DNA from: Methylobacillus methanolivorans
GTDB taxonomy: Bacteria > Pseudomonadota > Gammaproteobacteria > Burkholderiales > Methylophilaceae
DNA: 64,000 bases
NCBI RefSeq assembly: GCF_020531845.1
Contig: NZ_JAJAVF010000002.1
Location: 407,543-471,542 of the forward strand
Direction: 5' to 3'
Shown: piece after piece, positions 34,800-43,500 of the stretch
Numbering within the stretch: the stretch's first letter is position 1
Layout: the number at the start of each line of letters is the position of its first letter
Position numbers and translations under genes: made by a program
The notes under the pieces: model-generated
Databases searched by the model: none
Seen by the model: only the letters and a program-made list of their open reading frames with translations
What the model was told of the DNA's origin: nothing

Positions 34800-34911
34800 A
34801 GGTATTTATTTGGGTTAGTAATAATTTTAGGGATAGTTTGAACAAAATGAAGTAATAGGTAGCTGCTTAAAAACGAATGAAGATTATATTCTGTAGTTGT
34901 AGTGAGAAGTT

Positions 34912-35328
34912 TTACAACGAAGATTTTAATATTTCATTACACAAATGTTGTGCATGATACTTTCTAACTTCACTTGTAGGTCCACTCATATCTACCACAA
35001 CCCCATTTCTAATGATAAACGCCCAAGCCTCAGAGCCTGTGTAGCCACCATAGCTATTTTTTGCATTCACTAGAGCACAAACGCCATAGCCAAATTTTCT
35101 TGAAGACTTAGAACCTATCCAGAATTTTTTTGGACTATTTTGAAAGTTAATTTTTGCACTATCAGGATCTTTTAATGAGTATGTAAGAGTGTTTTTTACA
35201 ATATCCTCATAATTTTCTGGATACGTTCCATAATCTGCATTAGATATTTCTGTTAAGGTTGGAGGAGTACTAGAGCATCCTGTGAATAGGACAATACTAA
35301 GAAATATAGCGGGAAGTAGTGATTTCAT
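34912..35328 (-). CDS. Putative lipoprotein of unknown function, AT-rich
   Basis: The 138-residue protein has a lipoprotein signal (MKSLLPAIFLSIVLFTGC) with Cys at position 18, so it is predicted to be lipid-anchored to a membrane. The mature part shows the pattern KDPDSAKINFQ and GYGVCALVNAKNSYGGYTGSEAWAF, similar to small secreted lipoproteins of unknown role. I know no activity. The base composition is visibly more AT-rich than its neighbours. Its ATG overlaps the stop of the upstream 63-residue gene (ATGA), so the two are co-translated. Confidence 0.7.
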   Translation of the reverse strand: MKSLLPAIFLSIVLFTGCSSTPPTLTEISNADYGTYPENYEDIVKNTLTYSLKDPDSAKINFQNSPKKFWIGSKSSRKFGYGVCALVNAKNSYGGYTGSEAWAFIIRNGVVVDMSGPTSEVRKYHAQHLCNEILKSSL

Positions 35329-35516
35329 TTTGAAAATTCTCCAACTTGACTTTTGATGGTTGAAAAATAACGTTCCGCCTCGGAAAGGGTATAGAAAATT
35401 TTAGGCTGGCTGGGAATATCAATTCGTTCTACTGTGTAGGTAGTTGAATGACCATCAGGTGTTGGGATCGCTTTTAATCGGATGCTATTCTCTTCTTTTA
35501 GAGTTTTTATTGTCAT
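35325..35516 (-). CDS. Small AT-rich hypothetical protein coupled to the lipoprotein
   Basis: The 63-residue protein (MTIKTLKEENSIRLKAIPTP...) has no signal peptide or membrane helix and no recognised domain. It is mildly basic and has a central TYTVERIDIPSQ strand-like stretch and a late helix (LSEAERYFSTI). It lies upstream of, and overlaps, the lipoprotein gene. The pair shares unusually AT-rich composition, consistent with recent transfer. Confidence 0.55.
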   Translation of the reverse strand: MTIKTLKEENSIRLKAIPTPDGHSTTYTVERIDIPSQPKIFYTLSEAERYFSTIKSQVGEFSK

Positions 35517-35561
35517 GTTCGTATTCTCTACAAGTTTTTGTTCAGCAACTAAACATCTTAT

Positions 35562-35605
35562 AAAAAGTATGAAGGTTGCAATTGGATATTGAATTACAAC
35601 CTTCA
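35562..35605 (-). terminator. Rho-independent terminator after tpx
   Basis: On the reverse strand, the 9-bp perfect arms TGAAGGTTG / CAACCTTCA (35597-35605 and 35570-35578) form a stem, with an inner CAAT/ATTG pairing shortening the loop. A TTTTT run follows three nt later. It lies 9 nt behind the tpx stop codon. Confidence 0.75.
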
Positions 35606-35613
35606 GTATATAT

Positions 35614-36114
35614 TTATAGTACTGCCAAGGCAGCGTCGTAATTTGGTTCGTTGGCGATCTCGGAAACTAGCTCGCTATGCAGTACCTTGTTGTTTTCATC
35701 TAGCACAACTACCGCGCGTGCGGTCAAGCCAGCCAGACTGCTATCAGCGATCTGTACGCCATAATCCTTGGAGAATTTAGCGGTATCACGGAAGGTAGAG
35801 AGGGTCACGACATTATCCAGGCCTTCAGCACCGCAAAAGCGACTTTGCGCAAATGGTAGGTCAGCAGAAATGCACAAGACCACGGTATTGGCGATACCAC
35901 TGGCCTGCTTGTTGAAGGTACGTACGGAAGTGGCGCAGGTTGGCGTGTCGATACTAGGGAAAATGTTCAATACCTTGCGTTTGCCAGCAAAATCAGCCAG
36001 GCCAACTAGATTGCGCTTGGCATCTGCCAGCTGAAAGTCGGGAGCGGTTGCGCCTGGCTGTGGCAGGTTGCCGCCGATCTGTACTGGGTTGCCTTTGAGG
36101 GTGACGGTTGCCAT
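35614..36114 (-). CDS. tpx: Thiol peroxidase Tpx
   Basis: The 166-residue atypical 2-Cys peroxiredoxin reduces hydroperoxides, using thioredoxin as donor. The peroxidatic Cys is C60 (DTPTCATS) and the resolving Cys is C94 (SRFCGAEG), the same 34-residue spacing as in E. coli (C61/C95). The start has AAGGA 9 nt upstream. It is monocistronic, ending in a clear terminator. Confidence 0.96.
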   Translation of the reverse strand: MATVTLKGNPVQIGGNLPQPGATAPDFQLADAKRNLVGLADFAGKRKVLNIFPSIDTPTCATSVRTFNKQASGIANTVVLCISADLPFAQSRFCGAEGLDNVVTLSTFRDTAKFSKDYGVQIADSSLAGLTARAVVVLDENNKVLHSELVSEIANEPNYDAALAVL

Positions 36115-36197
36115 TAATATAGTCCTTTTCTATCTGGTTAAGTGGGGTTGGATGCCTGACCTTGCATCAAAGTTTCGCGATCACTCAAGCTTCGCCA

Positions 36198-37343
36198 TCA
36201 TACAGCTTCGCTCAAGTAGCCTATGGTCATGGTCTGGTTATGCAGCACATTATCCGTGGTATTGGGCCGCGGACAGAATTCCCCATAAGAGTAAAAGCCG
36301 GTCAATACGGTCTGGTTACCCAGCGTTTGTTGTACCGCATGAATCTCATCGGCGATCTGGTCGGCCATCACCAGTTTGCGCCCGACGCAGCTGACACACA
36401 AGGCTAGTCCGGGCTGATTGGTGTTCAAGTTGCCAGTGACCAGTTTGGCAGCGCCTCCTGCACCTTCTACCAGACGGTCATGTGTGGTCTGGCAGAGGCG
36501 CACGGTTTCGCCTTCTTCCACGTTGCCAGCAAAGGTCAGGCTATTCTTGGCGGCGTCGATTGAAAGTAGGGTACGGACTTTTTCTACCTCACGCTTGCCT
36601 TCTTCAATCACTGCAAACGGGAAGCGTAGGCCAGAGCCAGGTAAAGTCTTGGCGTTTTGCTCGCCAATATACATGCGGTAAAGTGGCAATGCAGGTTTGC
36701 CATCCATTTCGTAGACGACGTTTTTTTCCGACTTGGTGATCTTGCGTGGCGGGCCGTAAGGCTTCCAGCCTCCGAGTGCACCGCTGGCGGTAATCAAATG
36801 ATCACCATAAAGGCCGATAGCAATCACCAGCCCTTCTTCTACACTGTCGTTGAGGAGTTGCAGGGTTCTGGAGAATTCGGCATTGTCACCGGCCATGCCG
36901 CCAACGATAGGAATATCGCCCAACACGCTCTGAAAGCCTTGTAACAACTCGGAACCATTGATGTGCAAGCCGTCAGAGAATACCAACACAGTGCGCAGGC
37001 TTTCTGACTTCAGTTGTTTTGCAAGGTTGACGGCGGTATCGGCAGAGCTTTGCATATTGTTGGCACGAGCGTAGGTTACGCGTTGCATGGTTTTATCCCA
37101 TGCGATGGCGGTAATTTGCAGGCTGTCGTCGCTGACACCGTGTGGGCCAATTTCACCTGAGGTGGTACAGCCGACGATCTGGGCAGAGGGGTAGCGCTCC
37201 TTGAGCTGAGCTGGCAGCTTGGCATCGCCGAATCGCCTGACTGAGCCAAATACCAATACCAGGTTGGCATTGGGTAGTGGCGATGATGACGGTAAATCCT
37301 TGATACTCATCTTCGCCGTGAGGGCTTCCTGTCTGACTAGCAT
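36198..37343 (-). CDS. FIST-domain sensory protein
   Basis: The 381-residue protein has an N-terminal FIST domain (SVRRFGDAKLPAQLKERYPSAQIVGCTTSGEI) and a C-terminal FIST_C domain ending with GFYSYGEFCP and HNQTMTIGYL, a combination found in signal transduction proteins that sense small ligands, perhaps amino acids. It is a stand-alone module, with no kinase or GGDEF partner fused. It is divergent from the pil-chp operon, 276 bp away, which may place it in that chemosensory context. Start: GGAG just before ATG 37343. Confidence 0.9.
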   Translation of the reverse strand: MLVRQEALTAKMSIKDLPSSSPLPNANLVLVFGSVRRFGDAKLPAQLKERYPSAQIVGCTTSGEIGPHGVSDDSLQITAIAWDKTMQRVTYARANNMQSSADTAVNLAKQLKSESLRTVLVFSDGLHINGSELLQGFQSVLGDIPIVGGMAGDNAEFSRTLQLLNDSVEEGLVIAIGLYGDHLITASGALGGWKPYGPPRKITKSEKNVVYEMDGKPALPLYRMYIGEQNAKTLPGSGLRFPFAVIEEGKREVEKVRTLLSIDAAKNSLTFAGNVEEGETVRLCQTTHDRLVEGAGGAAKLVTGNLNTNQPGLALCVSCVGRKLVMADQIADEIHAVQQTLGNQTVLTGFYSYGEFCPRPNTTDNVLHNQTMTIGYLSEAV

Positions 37344-37619
37344 GATCTCCGTTCCCTAAATGCCGCGGCCCATAGACGCGCGACGCTTCTGGTTATTGTT
37401 GTTTTATGCGACTATGCAGATGACAAATCAAGTCATCATGCCTGATTTCAGCAGGTTATTTAACCTTTTTGTCTGCAGATTGACAACCTGCTTTTTGTGT
37501 TGCCAGTATTGCACGGCGTTGAAGTCTGTAGATAGAATGGTACGAAAATCCGGTGCTCGCCTTGAGCGCCAAGAACAAGCCTGCTGCTCAATGCAGCCTG
37601 TCAATACAGGGGATAAAGG
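37344..37619. promoter_or_regulatory. Divergent promoter region between the FIST gene and pilG
   Basis: The 276-bp gap must hold both promoters. A palindrome GATGAC-N7-GTCATC lies at 37419-37437. A stem AGCAGGTT (37450-37457) / AACCTGCT (37485-37492), with an inner AGGTT-ATTT-AACCT hairpin, is followed by four T residues. It looks like a weak terminator or attenuator facing the pil operon. No ORF is supported. Confidence 0.4.
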
Positions 37620-38033
37620 GTGGGGGAAACGGATATATCAGGTGTGAAAGTAATGGTGATTGACGACAGTCACACCATTCGTAGGAGCGCCGAGATTTTC
37701 CTGAAGCAATCAGGGTGTACTGTGTTTCTGGCCGAAGATGGCTTCGATGCCTTGTCCAAGATCGCGGACCACCTGCCAGATGTCATTTTTGTCGACATCA
37801 TGATGCCACGCCTTGATGGCTACCAGACTTGCTCCCTGATCAAACGCAATGCACGTTTCAAATCCATTCCCGTGATTATGCTTTCCAGCAAGGATGGCTT
37901 GTTTGACCGTGCCCGCGGACGCATGGCGGGGTCTGATCAATACCTGACCAAGCCTTTTACCCAGAATGCCTTGTTGGATGCAGTGCGCCATTACAAGCTC
38001 AGCCCAGGTGCATTAACAACGGAACAAGAGTAA
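37620..38033 (+). CDS. pilG: Twitching motility response regulator PilG
   Basis: The 137-residue single-domain receiver is close to PilG (KVMVIDDSHTIRRSAEIFLK, FVDIMMPRLDGYQTCSLIK with the phospho-acceptor D, and KDGLFDRARGRMAGSDQYLTKP). It acts in the Pil-Chp system that controls type IV pilus extension. The start GTG at 37620 gives a family-like N-terminus, but the Shine-Dalgarno is weak, so a slightly later start is possible. It is the first gene of pilG-pilH-pilI-pilJ-chpA. Confidence 0.93.
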   Translation: MGETDISGVKVMVIDDSHTIRRSAEIFLKQSGCTVFLAEDGFDALSKIADHLPDVIFVDIMMPRLDGYQTCSLIKRNARFKSIPVIMLSSKDGLFDRARGRMAGSDQYLTKPFTQNALLDAVRHYKLSPGALTTEQE

Positions 38034-38399
38034 ATGACGATCAAGAAAATCCTGGTGGTAGATGATTCAGCAACTGATCGCTTGTATTTAAGCGAGTTAT
38101 TGCAAAAGGCTGGTTTTGAGGTGAGTACGGCGGAAGATGGTCAGGATTGTCTGGATAAGGTCAGTGTTGCCATACCAGACTTGGTATTGATGGATGTGGT
38201 CATGCCTCGCCTGAATGGCTTTCAGGCGACGCGAGCTTTATCCAAGAACCCTGCCACCGCGCATATTCCCGTGATCGTCTGCACTGGCAAGGAGCAAGCA
38301 ACTGACCGCATGTGGGCATTGCGACAGGGCGCCAAGGACTGTGTGATTAAGCCTGTCGATGCCGACGAGCTACTGACCAAGATTGCGGAGCTAGGCTGA
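38034..38399 (+). CDS. pilH: Twitching motility response regulator PilH
   Basis: The 121-residue CheY-like receiver (KKILVVDDSATDRLYLSELL, DLVLMDVVMPRLNGF, PVIVCTGKEQATDRMWALRQGAKDCVIKP) is the usual partner of PilG and controls pilus retraction in Pseudomonas. Its ATG is directly adjacent to the pilG stop, showing co-translation. Confidence 0.92.
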   Translation: MTIKKILVVDDSATDRLYLSELLQKAGFEVSTAEDGQDCLDKVSVAIPDLVLMDVVMPRLNGFQATRALSKNPATAHIPVIVCTGKEQATDRMWALRQGAKDCVIKPVDADELLTKIAELG

Positions 38400-38400
38400 G

Positions 38401-38925
38401 GTGGCTAAATCCAGGCTCAATCTCCAAGCCTATCAGAAAGGTATCCTGGAACGCCTGCAACAGGTGACGGCTGAGCCAGGAGCAAACCGCTCCAGGTTGG
38501 CTGTGTATGCAGGTAGTGAGCGATATTTGCTGGATTTACGCGACATCAGTGAAGTCTTGCCCGTGCCGACAATCCAACCAGCACCATTGGTGCAGCCTTG
38601 GTTCTTGGGAATGGCGAATATTCGTGGCAATCTCTATGCAATCACTGATCTGGCAAGGTTTCTGGGGGTAAGCCAGCAGGCTGCCGTTATCACTGTTGAA
38701 AGTCGTGTGTTACTTGTGCATGGTGATTTTGGCATCAATGCTGGTTTTCTCATCGATAACCTCGCCGGCCTGCGTAGCCTGGATGAGTTCAAGCTGCTGA
38801 ACATGGTGGCGGATGTGCCATCCCATGTGGTCGGGCGTTATGAGGATCAGCAGCATTATCAATGGGAGGTGCTGGATATAGCCCTCATTCTTGAGAAAAA
38901 AGAATTTCTGCAGGTCGCTGCCTGA
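38401..38925 (+). CDS. pilI: CheW-like adaptor PilI
   Basis: The 174-residue CheW-domain protein ([44 protein letters not shown]) should couple the PilJ receptor to the ChpA kinase. It starts at GTG 38401, one base after the pilH stop, with AGG in the overlapping stop region. Its end leaves 19 nt to pilJ. Confidence 0.9.
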   Translation: MAKSRLNLQAYQKGILERLQQVTAEPGANRSRLAVYAGSERYLLDLRDISEVLPVPTIQPAPLVQPWFLGMANIRGNLYAITDLARFLGVSQQAAVITVESRVLLVHGDFGINAGFLIDNLAGLRSLDEFKLLNMVADVPSHVVGRYEDQQHYQWEVLDIALILEKKEFLQVAA

Positions 38926-38944
38926 CAGAAAGCGGGAGACAAGT

Positions 38945-40570
38945 ATGGCGCTGAACTTTGCAATATTCAGGAATCTGTTGGGTAAGAGGAAGGTCGCTGA
39001 TCAGGTGCTTCCTGAGGTAGGAAAGACCAGTCGGGGAGTGTTGGGCGCTTTACTATTGGCCTTGGTGCTGGCTTTGTTGGGGCTGCTGCTTAATCAACTA
39101 CAAGTTGCGCGTAATCATCAATTCACCGATCTCGTCACCAACCTGAAGGTGGAAGCGCAGCAAGTTGCACGCGATGCTGCGCTAAGCGCTGGAGGCGATG
39201 CAACTGCCACAGGTCGCATCTCTACTACCCTGGAGCAGGCTGCCGCTCATCTCACGCAGTTACATGACTTGCAGCAATCCGCCTTGCTAGAAACTGCAGA
39301 GGTGAGTCAAAAGCTTAAACAGTTGGATGAGGCTTGGGCTGATTTGCGTGCACAGGTATCTTCATCTGGTGGGCTAGGGCAGCTCGCGACCACAAGCGAT
39401 TTGACGGTGCAGGCGACACACCAGGCCTGGCAGGCTTATCTGGAGCAAGGCAAGGCTGGCTGGTGGTTGGCCCTATCTGTGGTGTCTGGCCTCCTGGCAT
39501 TGGCGTTGCTGGTACGTATTGGTTATCAGCAGGTGGGCACTGCCCGAGGCCGCTTCGAGGAAATTGAGCAGACTAACCTGAATAATCAGGAGGCCATCCT
39601 TAACCTGCTGGATGAAATGGGTGACCTGGCGGATGGTGACCTGACGGTAAAGGCGGAAGTGGCTGAAAACATCACAGGCGCGATTGCCGACTCGATTAAC
39701 TACACGATAGATAGCCTGCGTGATCTGGTGACCGAGATCAACCGTGCGACTGAGCAGGTGAACCAGGCCACGGCCCAGGCGCAAGAAACCTCCAGTGCGC
39801 TCCTGAACGCCGCGGAGTTACAGTCGCAACAGATTACGGAAACGGGCGAAGCTGTTAACCATATGACCCAGTCCATCATGCAGGTGTCGAGTAATGCGGA
39901 AGAGGCTTCTGACGTGGCACGGCGCTCATTGGATGCCACTAATCAAGGAACGAGGGCGGTACAGAATACAATTGTTGGCATGAATGAAATTCGTACGCAG
40001 ATTCAGGAAACCTCAAAACGTATCAAGCGCCTAGGTGAGAGCTCGCAAGAGATTAGTGAAATTGTGGACCTGATTTCCGATATTACCGAGCAGACGAATA
40101 TCTTGGCATTGAATGCTGCCATCCAGGCAGCTTCTGCCGGTGAGGCGGGTCGCGGGTTTACCGTGGTGGCGGAAGAGGTGCAGCGTCTTGCCGAGCGCTC
40201 TTCCGAGGCGACCAAGCAGATTGGTGCGATTGTGAAGACTATTCAGACTGATACCAACAGTGCCGTGGCGGCGATGGAGAAAAGCACGGAGGGTGTGGTG
40301 GAAGGTGCGCGCTTGTCCGATGCGGCCGGGAAGGCACTGGGGGAGATTGAGAGTGTAACCAATAACCTGGCCCGCTTGATTGAGGAAATCTCGCATGCGA
40401 CTGAAGCCCAAACCAAGGCAGCTGCAACGGTGAGTTTAAATATGCAGCAGATTCATAGTATTACATCTCAAACTTCAGATGGAACTAGAAAAACAGCCAA
40501 CTCTATTGGCCAGCTTACTAGCCTTGCTGAGGAGTTGCGTGCTTCGGTGGCGGGTTTCAAGCTCAACTAG
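38945..40570 (+). CDS. pilJ: Methyl-accepting chemotaxis protein PilJ
   Basis: The 541-residue receptor has one membrane helix near residue 30-52 ([19 protein letters not shown]), a periplasmic part of about 120 residues, a second helix near residue 175 ([15 protein letters not shown]), a HAMP-like linker and a long methyl-accepting signalling domain with the hairpin tip [24 protein letters not shown]. Pseudomonas PilJ is about 680 residues, so the periplasmic sensor here is shorter. The start at 38945 (MALNFAIF) has GGAG before it. It would report pilus or surface status to ChpA. Confidence 0.92.
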   Translation: MALNFAIFRNLLGKRKVADQVLPEVGKTSRGVLGALLLALVLALLGLLLNQLQVARNHQFTDLVTNLKVEAQQVARDAALSAGGDATATGRISTTLEQAAAHLTQLHDLQQSALLETAEVSQKLKQLDEAWADLRAQVSSSGGLGQLATTSDLTVQATHQAWQAYLEQGKAGWWLALSVVSGLLALALLVRIGYQQVGTARGRFEEIEQTNLNNQEAILNLLDEMGDLADGDLTVKAEVAENITGAIADSINYTIDSLRDLVTEINRATEQVNQATAQAQETSSALLNAAELQSQQITETGEAVNHMTQSIMQVSSNAEEASDVARRSLDATNQGTRAVQNTIVGMNEIRTQIQETSKRIKRLGESSQEISEIVDLISDITEQTNILALNAAIQAASAGEAGRGFTVVAEEVQRLAERSSEATKQIGAIVKTIQTDTNSAVAAMEKSTEGVVEGARLSDAAGKALGEIESVTNNLARLIEEISHATEAQTKAAATVSLNMQQIHSITSQTSDGTRKTANSIGQLTSLAEELRASVAGFKLN

Positions 40571-40576
40571 GATAGA

Positions 40577-43500
40577 GTGGTGGAAGATTTCGACATCGGC
40601 CCGCTTAGTTGGGTCAAGGGTGAAATAGACCAGGCTTTGGAGCAGGTATTGCTACAGTTAGCAGCCCTCAGCACCAATCCTGGGGATTTGTCGCCCTTGC
40701 GTTTTGCCAAGACCCATCTCTATCAAGTCAATGGCGCGCTTGACATGGTGGGATTGGAGGGCTGCAAGCGCTATTGCAGCGAAATTGAAAGCATTGTTTC
40801 CAAGCTAGAGAATGTTGAACTCGCTTTTGAGCCTGAATACCTTGATGTGCTCAAGCATGCCATCCTGCATTTGCAGCAATATTTGCAGGATCTGATGCAT
40901 GGGGAGCCAGACCAGCCGTTGCGGTTATCGCGCCCATTGCAGCAATTGGCTGCCTTGCATGGGGAGCCGCTGGAAGACTCCGAGCTGTTTTTTCCTGATA
41001 CCAGCCAGCGCCTGCCACGCGATATCCCTACCGCAGCATTGGAGCCGCAGGCCATATTGGCAATCCTCAAGGAGCAACGAGCCCAGTTCCAGAAATCCTT
41101 GCTCGCCTGGCTGAAGGGGGATGAGCAAGCCTTGCAGGAAATGGTGGCTACGCTGGACCGTGTGCAACAGGTGCACTCTCAGGTTGTCCAGAAAACCTTG
41201 TGGTGGGTGGCGATGGCATTCATCGAGACCATGGCGGAGGAGTCGCATCGCCATGATGCCGGTGTCAAGCGACTCTGTCGCCGCCTAGATCAGGAATTGC
41301 GCTCCAGCAGTGAAGGCACCAGTCGCCCGGCCAGCGTTCTGTTGCGTGATCTTTTGTATTTTATTGCCACCAGTACCCTCGCTAACGAGCGCATTGCCCA
41401 GGTCAAGTTGTTGTTTGAACTCGATGCCTTGATTCCCAAGGCTGCGACTTTTGTTCCTGATGTCGAGGAGCAGCAATACATTAAGCAATGTCGCATTGCG
41501 CTTGAGGCGCTCATTGAATTGTGGGCGCGTGCGGATGCGGGCGAAAGTGTGCTCCATGAGTTCATGACCCGTTTTGCCGGTATCCTCAATACCTATCCTG
41601 CACTATCGAATGCGCCGGTGAAGAAGTTGTTTGCCGCGGTACATGAATTGGCGTCTGTCTTGCAGCAAGGGCCGCATCCTCAACAAGAGGTTGCCCTGGT
41701 GGAGGTTGCTTCTGCCTTGACCTTGTTGTCTGCTGCCTTGCAGCATTATGGCCAGCAAAGCGAGCAGGCCGAGCTTGATATGCACCTGCAGCAACAACGC
41801 TTGCAAGCCTTGGCACAAGGGCAGTTGCCGGAACTGGCACCAGCACCTGCGGTGCAACAAGCGGCACAACAGGCATTGGCCCGTGAGACCGCAGCCTCTC
41901 TGCAAGCAATAGAACAAGCCTTGGATGCCTATTTCCGTCAGCCAGAAGAGCTTGATTCATTAGCGCAGGCGGTCATGCCATTGAATCAAGTAGTTAGTGC
42001 GCTGGATATTTTGGAAATGCCAGAATTGAAAGCGCTGGCGCAAGAGGCGCAGCAAGTGGTGTTAGGGCTGCAAAGCAGCCAAGTGGAAACTCGACAGGAC
42101 GTGTTCGAGGCACTGGCAGATGGCCTGAGCTTGGTTGGCATGTATGTCGAGCAGTATCCGCATAGAGTGAGTGGTACCTTGGCACTTGAGGATGCTTTGG
42201 TGCGCTTGAAGGCTGTGCATGGTGAAGATGTGGATACCCGGCCTGCTGACACGATAGTTACGCCTGCTCCCCAGACATTTGCTCCCAGCTTGCCCGATGA
42301 TGAGCTGCTGGATATTTACCTGACAGAGGCAGAGGAAGTATTAGCAAGTGTGGCGCAACACTTGCAGGCCTTGCGCATCAATGCGACGAACCACCATGCC
42401 TTGGTCGAGGTGCGGCGTGGATTTCATACCCTCAAAGGCAGTGGCCGTACGGTTGGCCTACTTGATCTTGGCAATGTGGCGGCGATTGTCGAGACTTTAC
42501 TTAATCGCGTGATTGAAAGCAGATTCATGCCGAGCAGCGCCATGATGGCATTTGCCGAGGATGCAACCGCTGCATTCGCGGGCTGGGTGGAAGCCTTGCG
42601 CAAGAATTCACACCAACTTGTGGAGGATACGCTGTGGCAGGCGCGTGCAGATGAGTTGGCATCCAGTTTGTCTGGGGATCAGGTCAGTGAACAAGCCGAG
42701 GAAGTTCTGATCGGTGGCACACGCAAAATCAGTCGCGCCTTGTTTGAAGTGTTCCTGCAGGAGGCTGGGCAGCACTTGGAGCAACTACAGGATTGGTTGC
42801 AAGTGGTATTGCATCGTAGCGAGCCAGTGGAGGCTCCAGATCAAGATACCTGTCGGGCAGCGCATACTCTGGCTAGTAATGCTGGTGCGACGGGTTTCAA
42901 GGCATTATCCGATCTTTCTCGTGCGCTGGAGCATTGGCTGGATGTGCATCAGGGGAATTGGACTGAGCAAACCGTTACTTTGCTAGAGAATACGGTGAGT
43001 GCGCTGGAAAAAATGTTGGATAAGGCGCGTGAGCGTAAGCAGTCGCGTGCGGCGACTGCCTTGCTGCGCGCCCTGAAGAAAGCCGCGGCAGATGCAGTGA
43101 TTCCTTCGATTGATGCCAGCACTGGCAGTAATGTGGTGCCATTGGCGCCACGTATTGCCAAGGCTGAAGATGTGATGGTCAGCCTCCTGGAAGCTGAGGC
43201 TAAGGTCAACAGCTTGATAGATCAGGTACAAGAGCCTGATCTAGGTGCGGCAGTCGCGGATACGGCGCCTACAGCCTCTTTACCAGAGCAAGCTGAGGTT
43301 GAGACACTGGAGGATGTTGTTCCCACTGCGCAGCAGGCGGTAGACCAAGAGCTTTTTGCCTTGTTTGTTGAAGAGGCCAGCGACCTCATGCCAATGATAG
43401 GGAGTGAGTTGCGTGCCTGGCAGGCTTATCCGCATGAAGCTGAGCATCCTGATATGTTGCAGCGCGCACTGCATACGCTTAAGGGTAGCGCCCGCATGGC

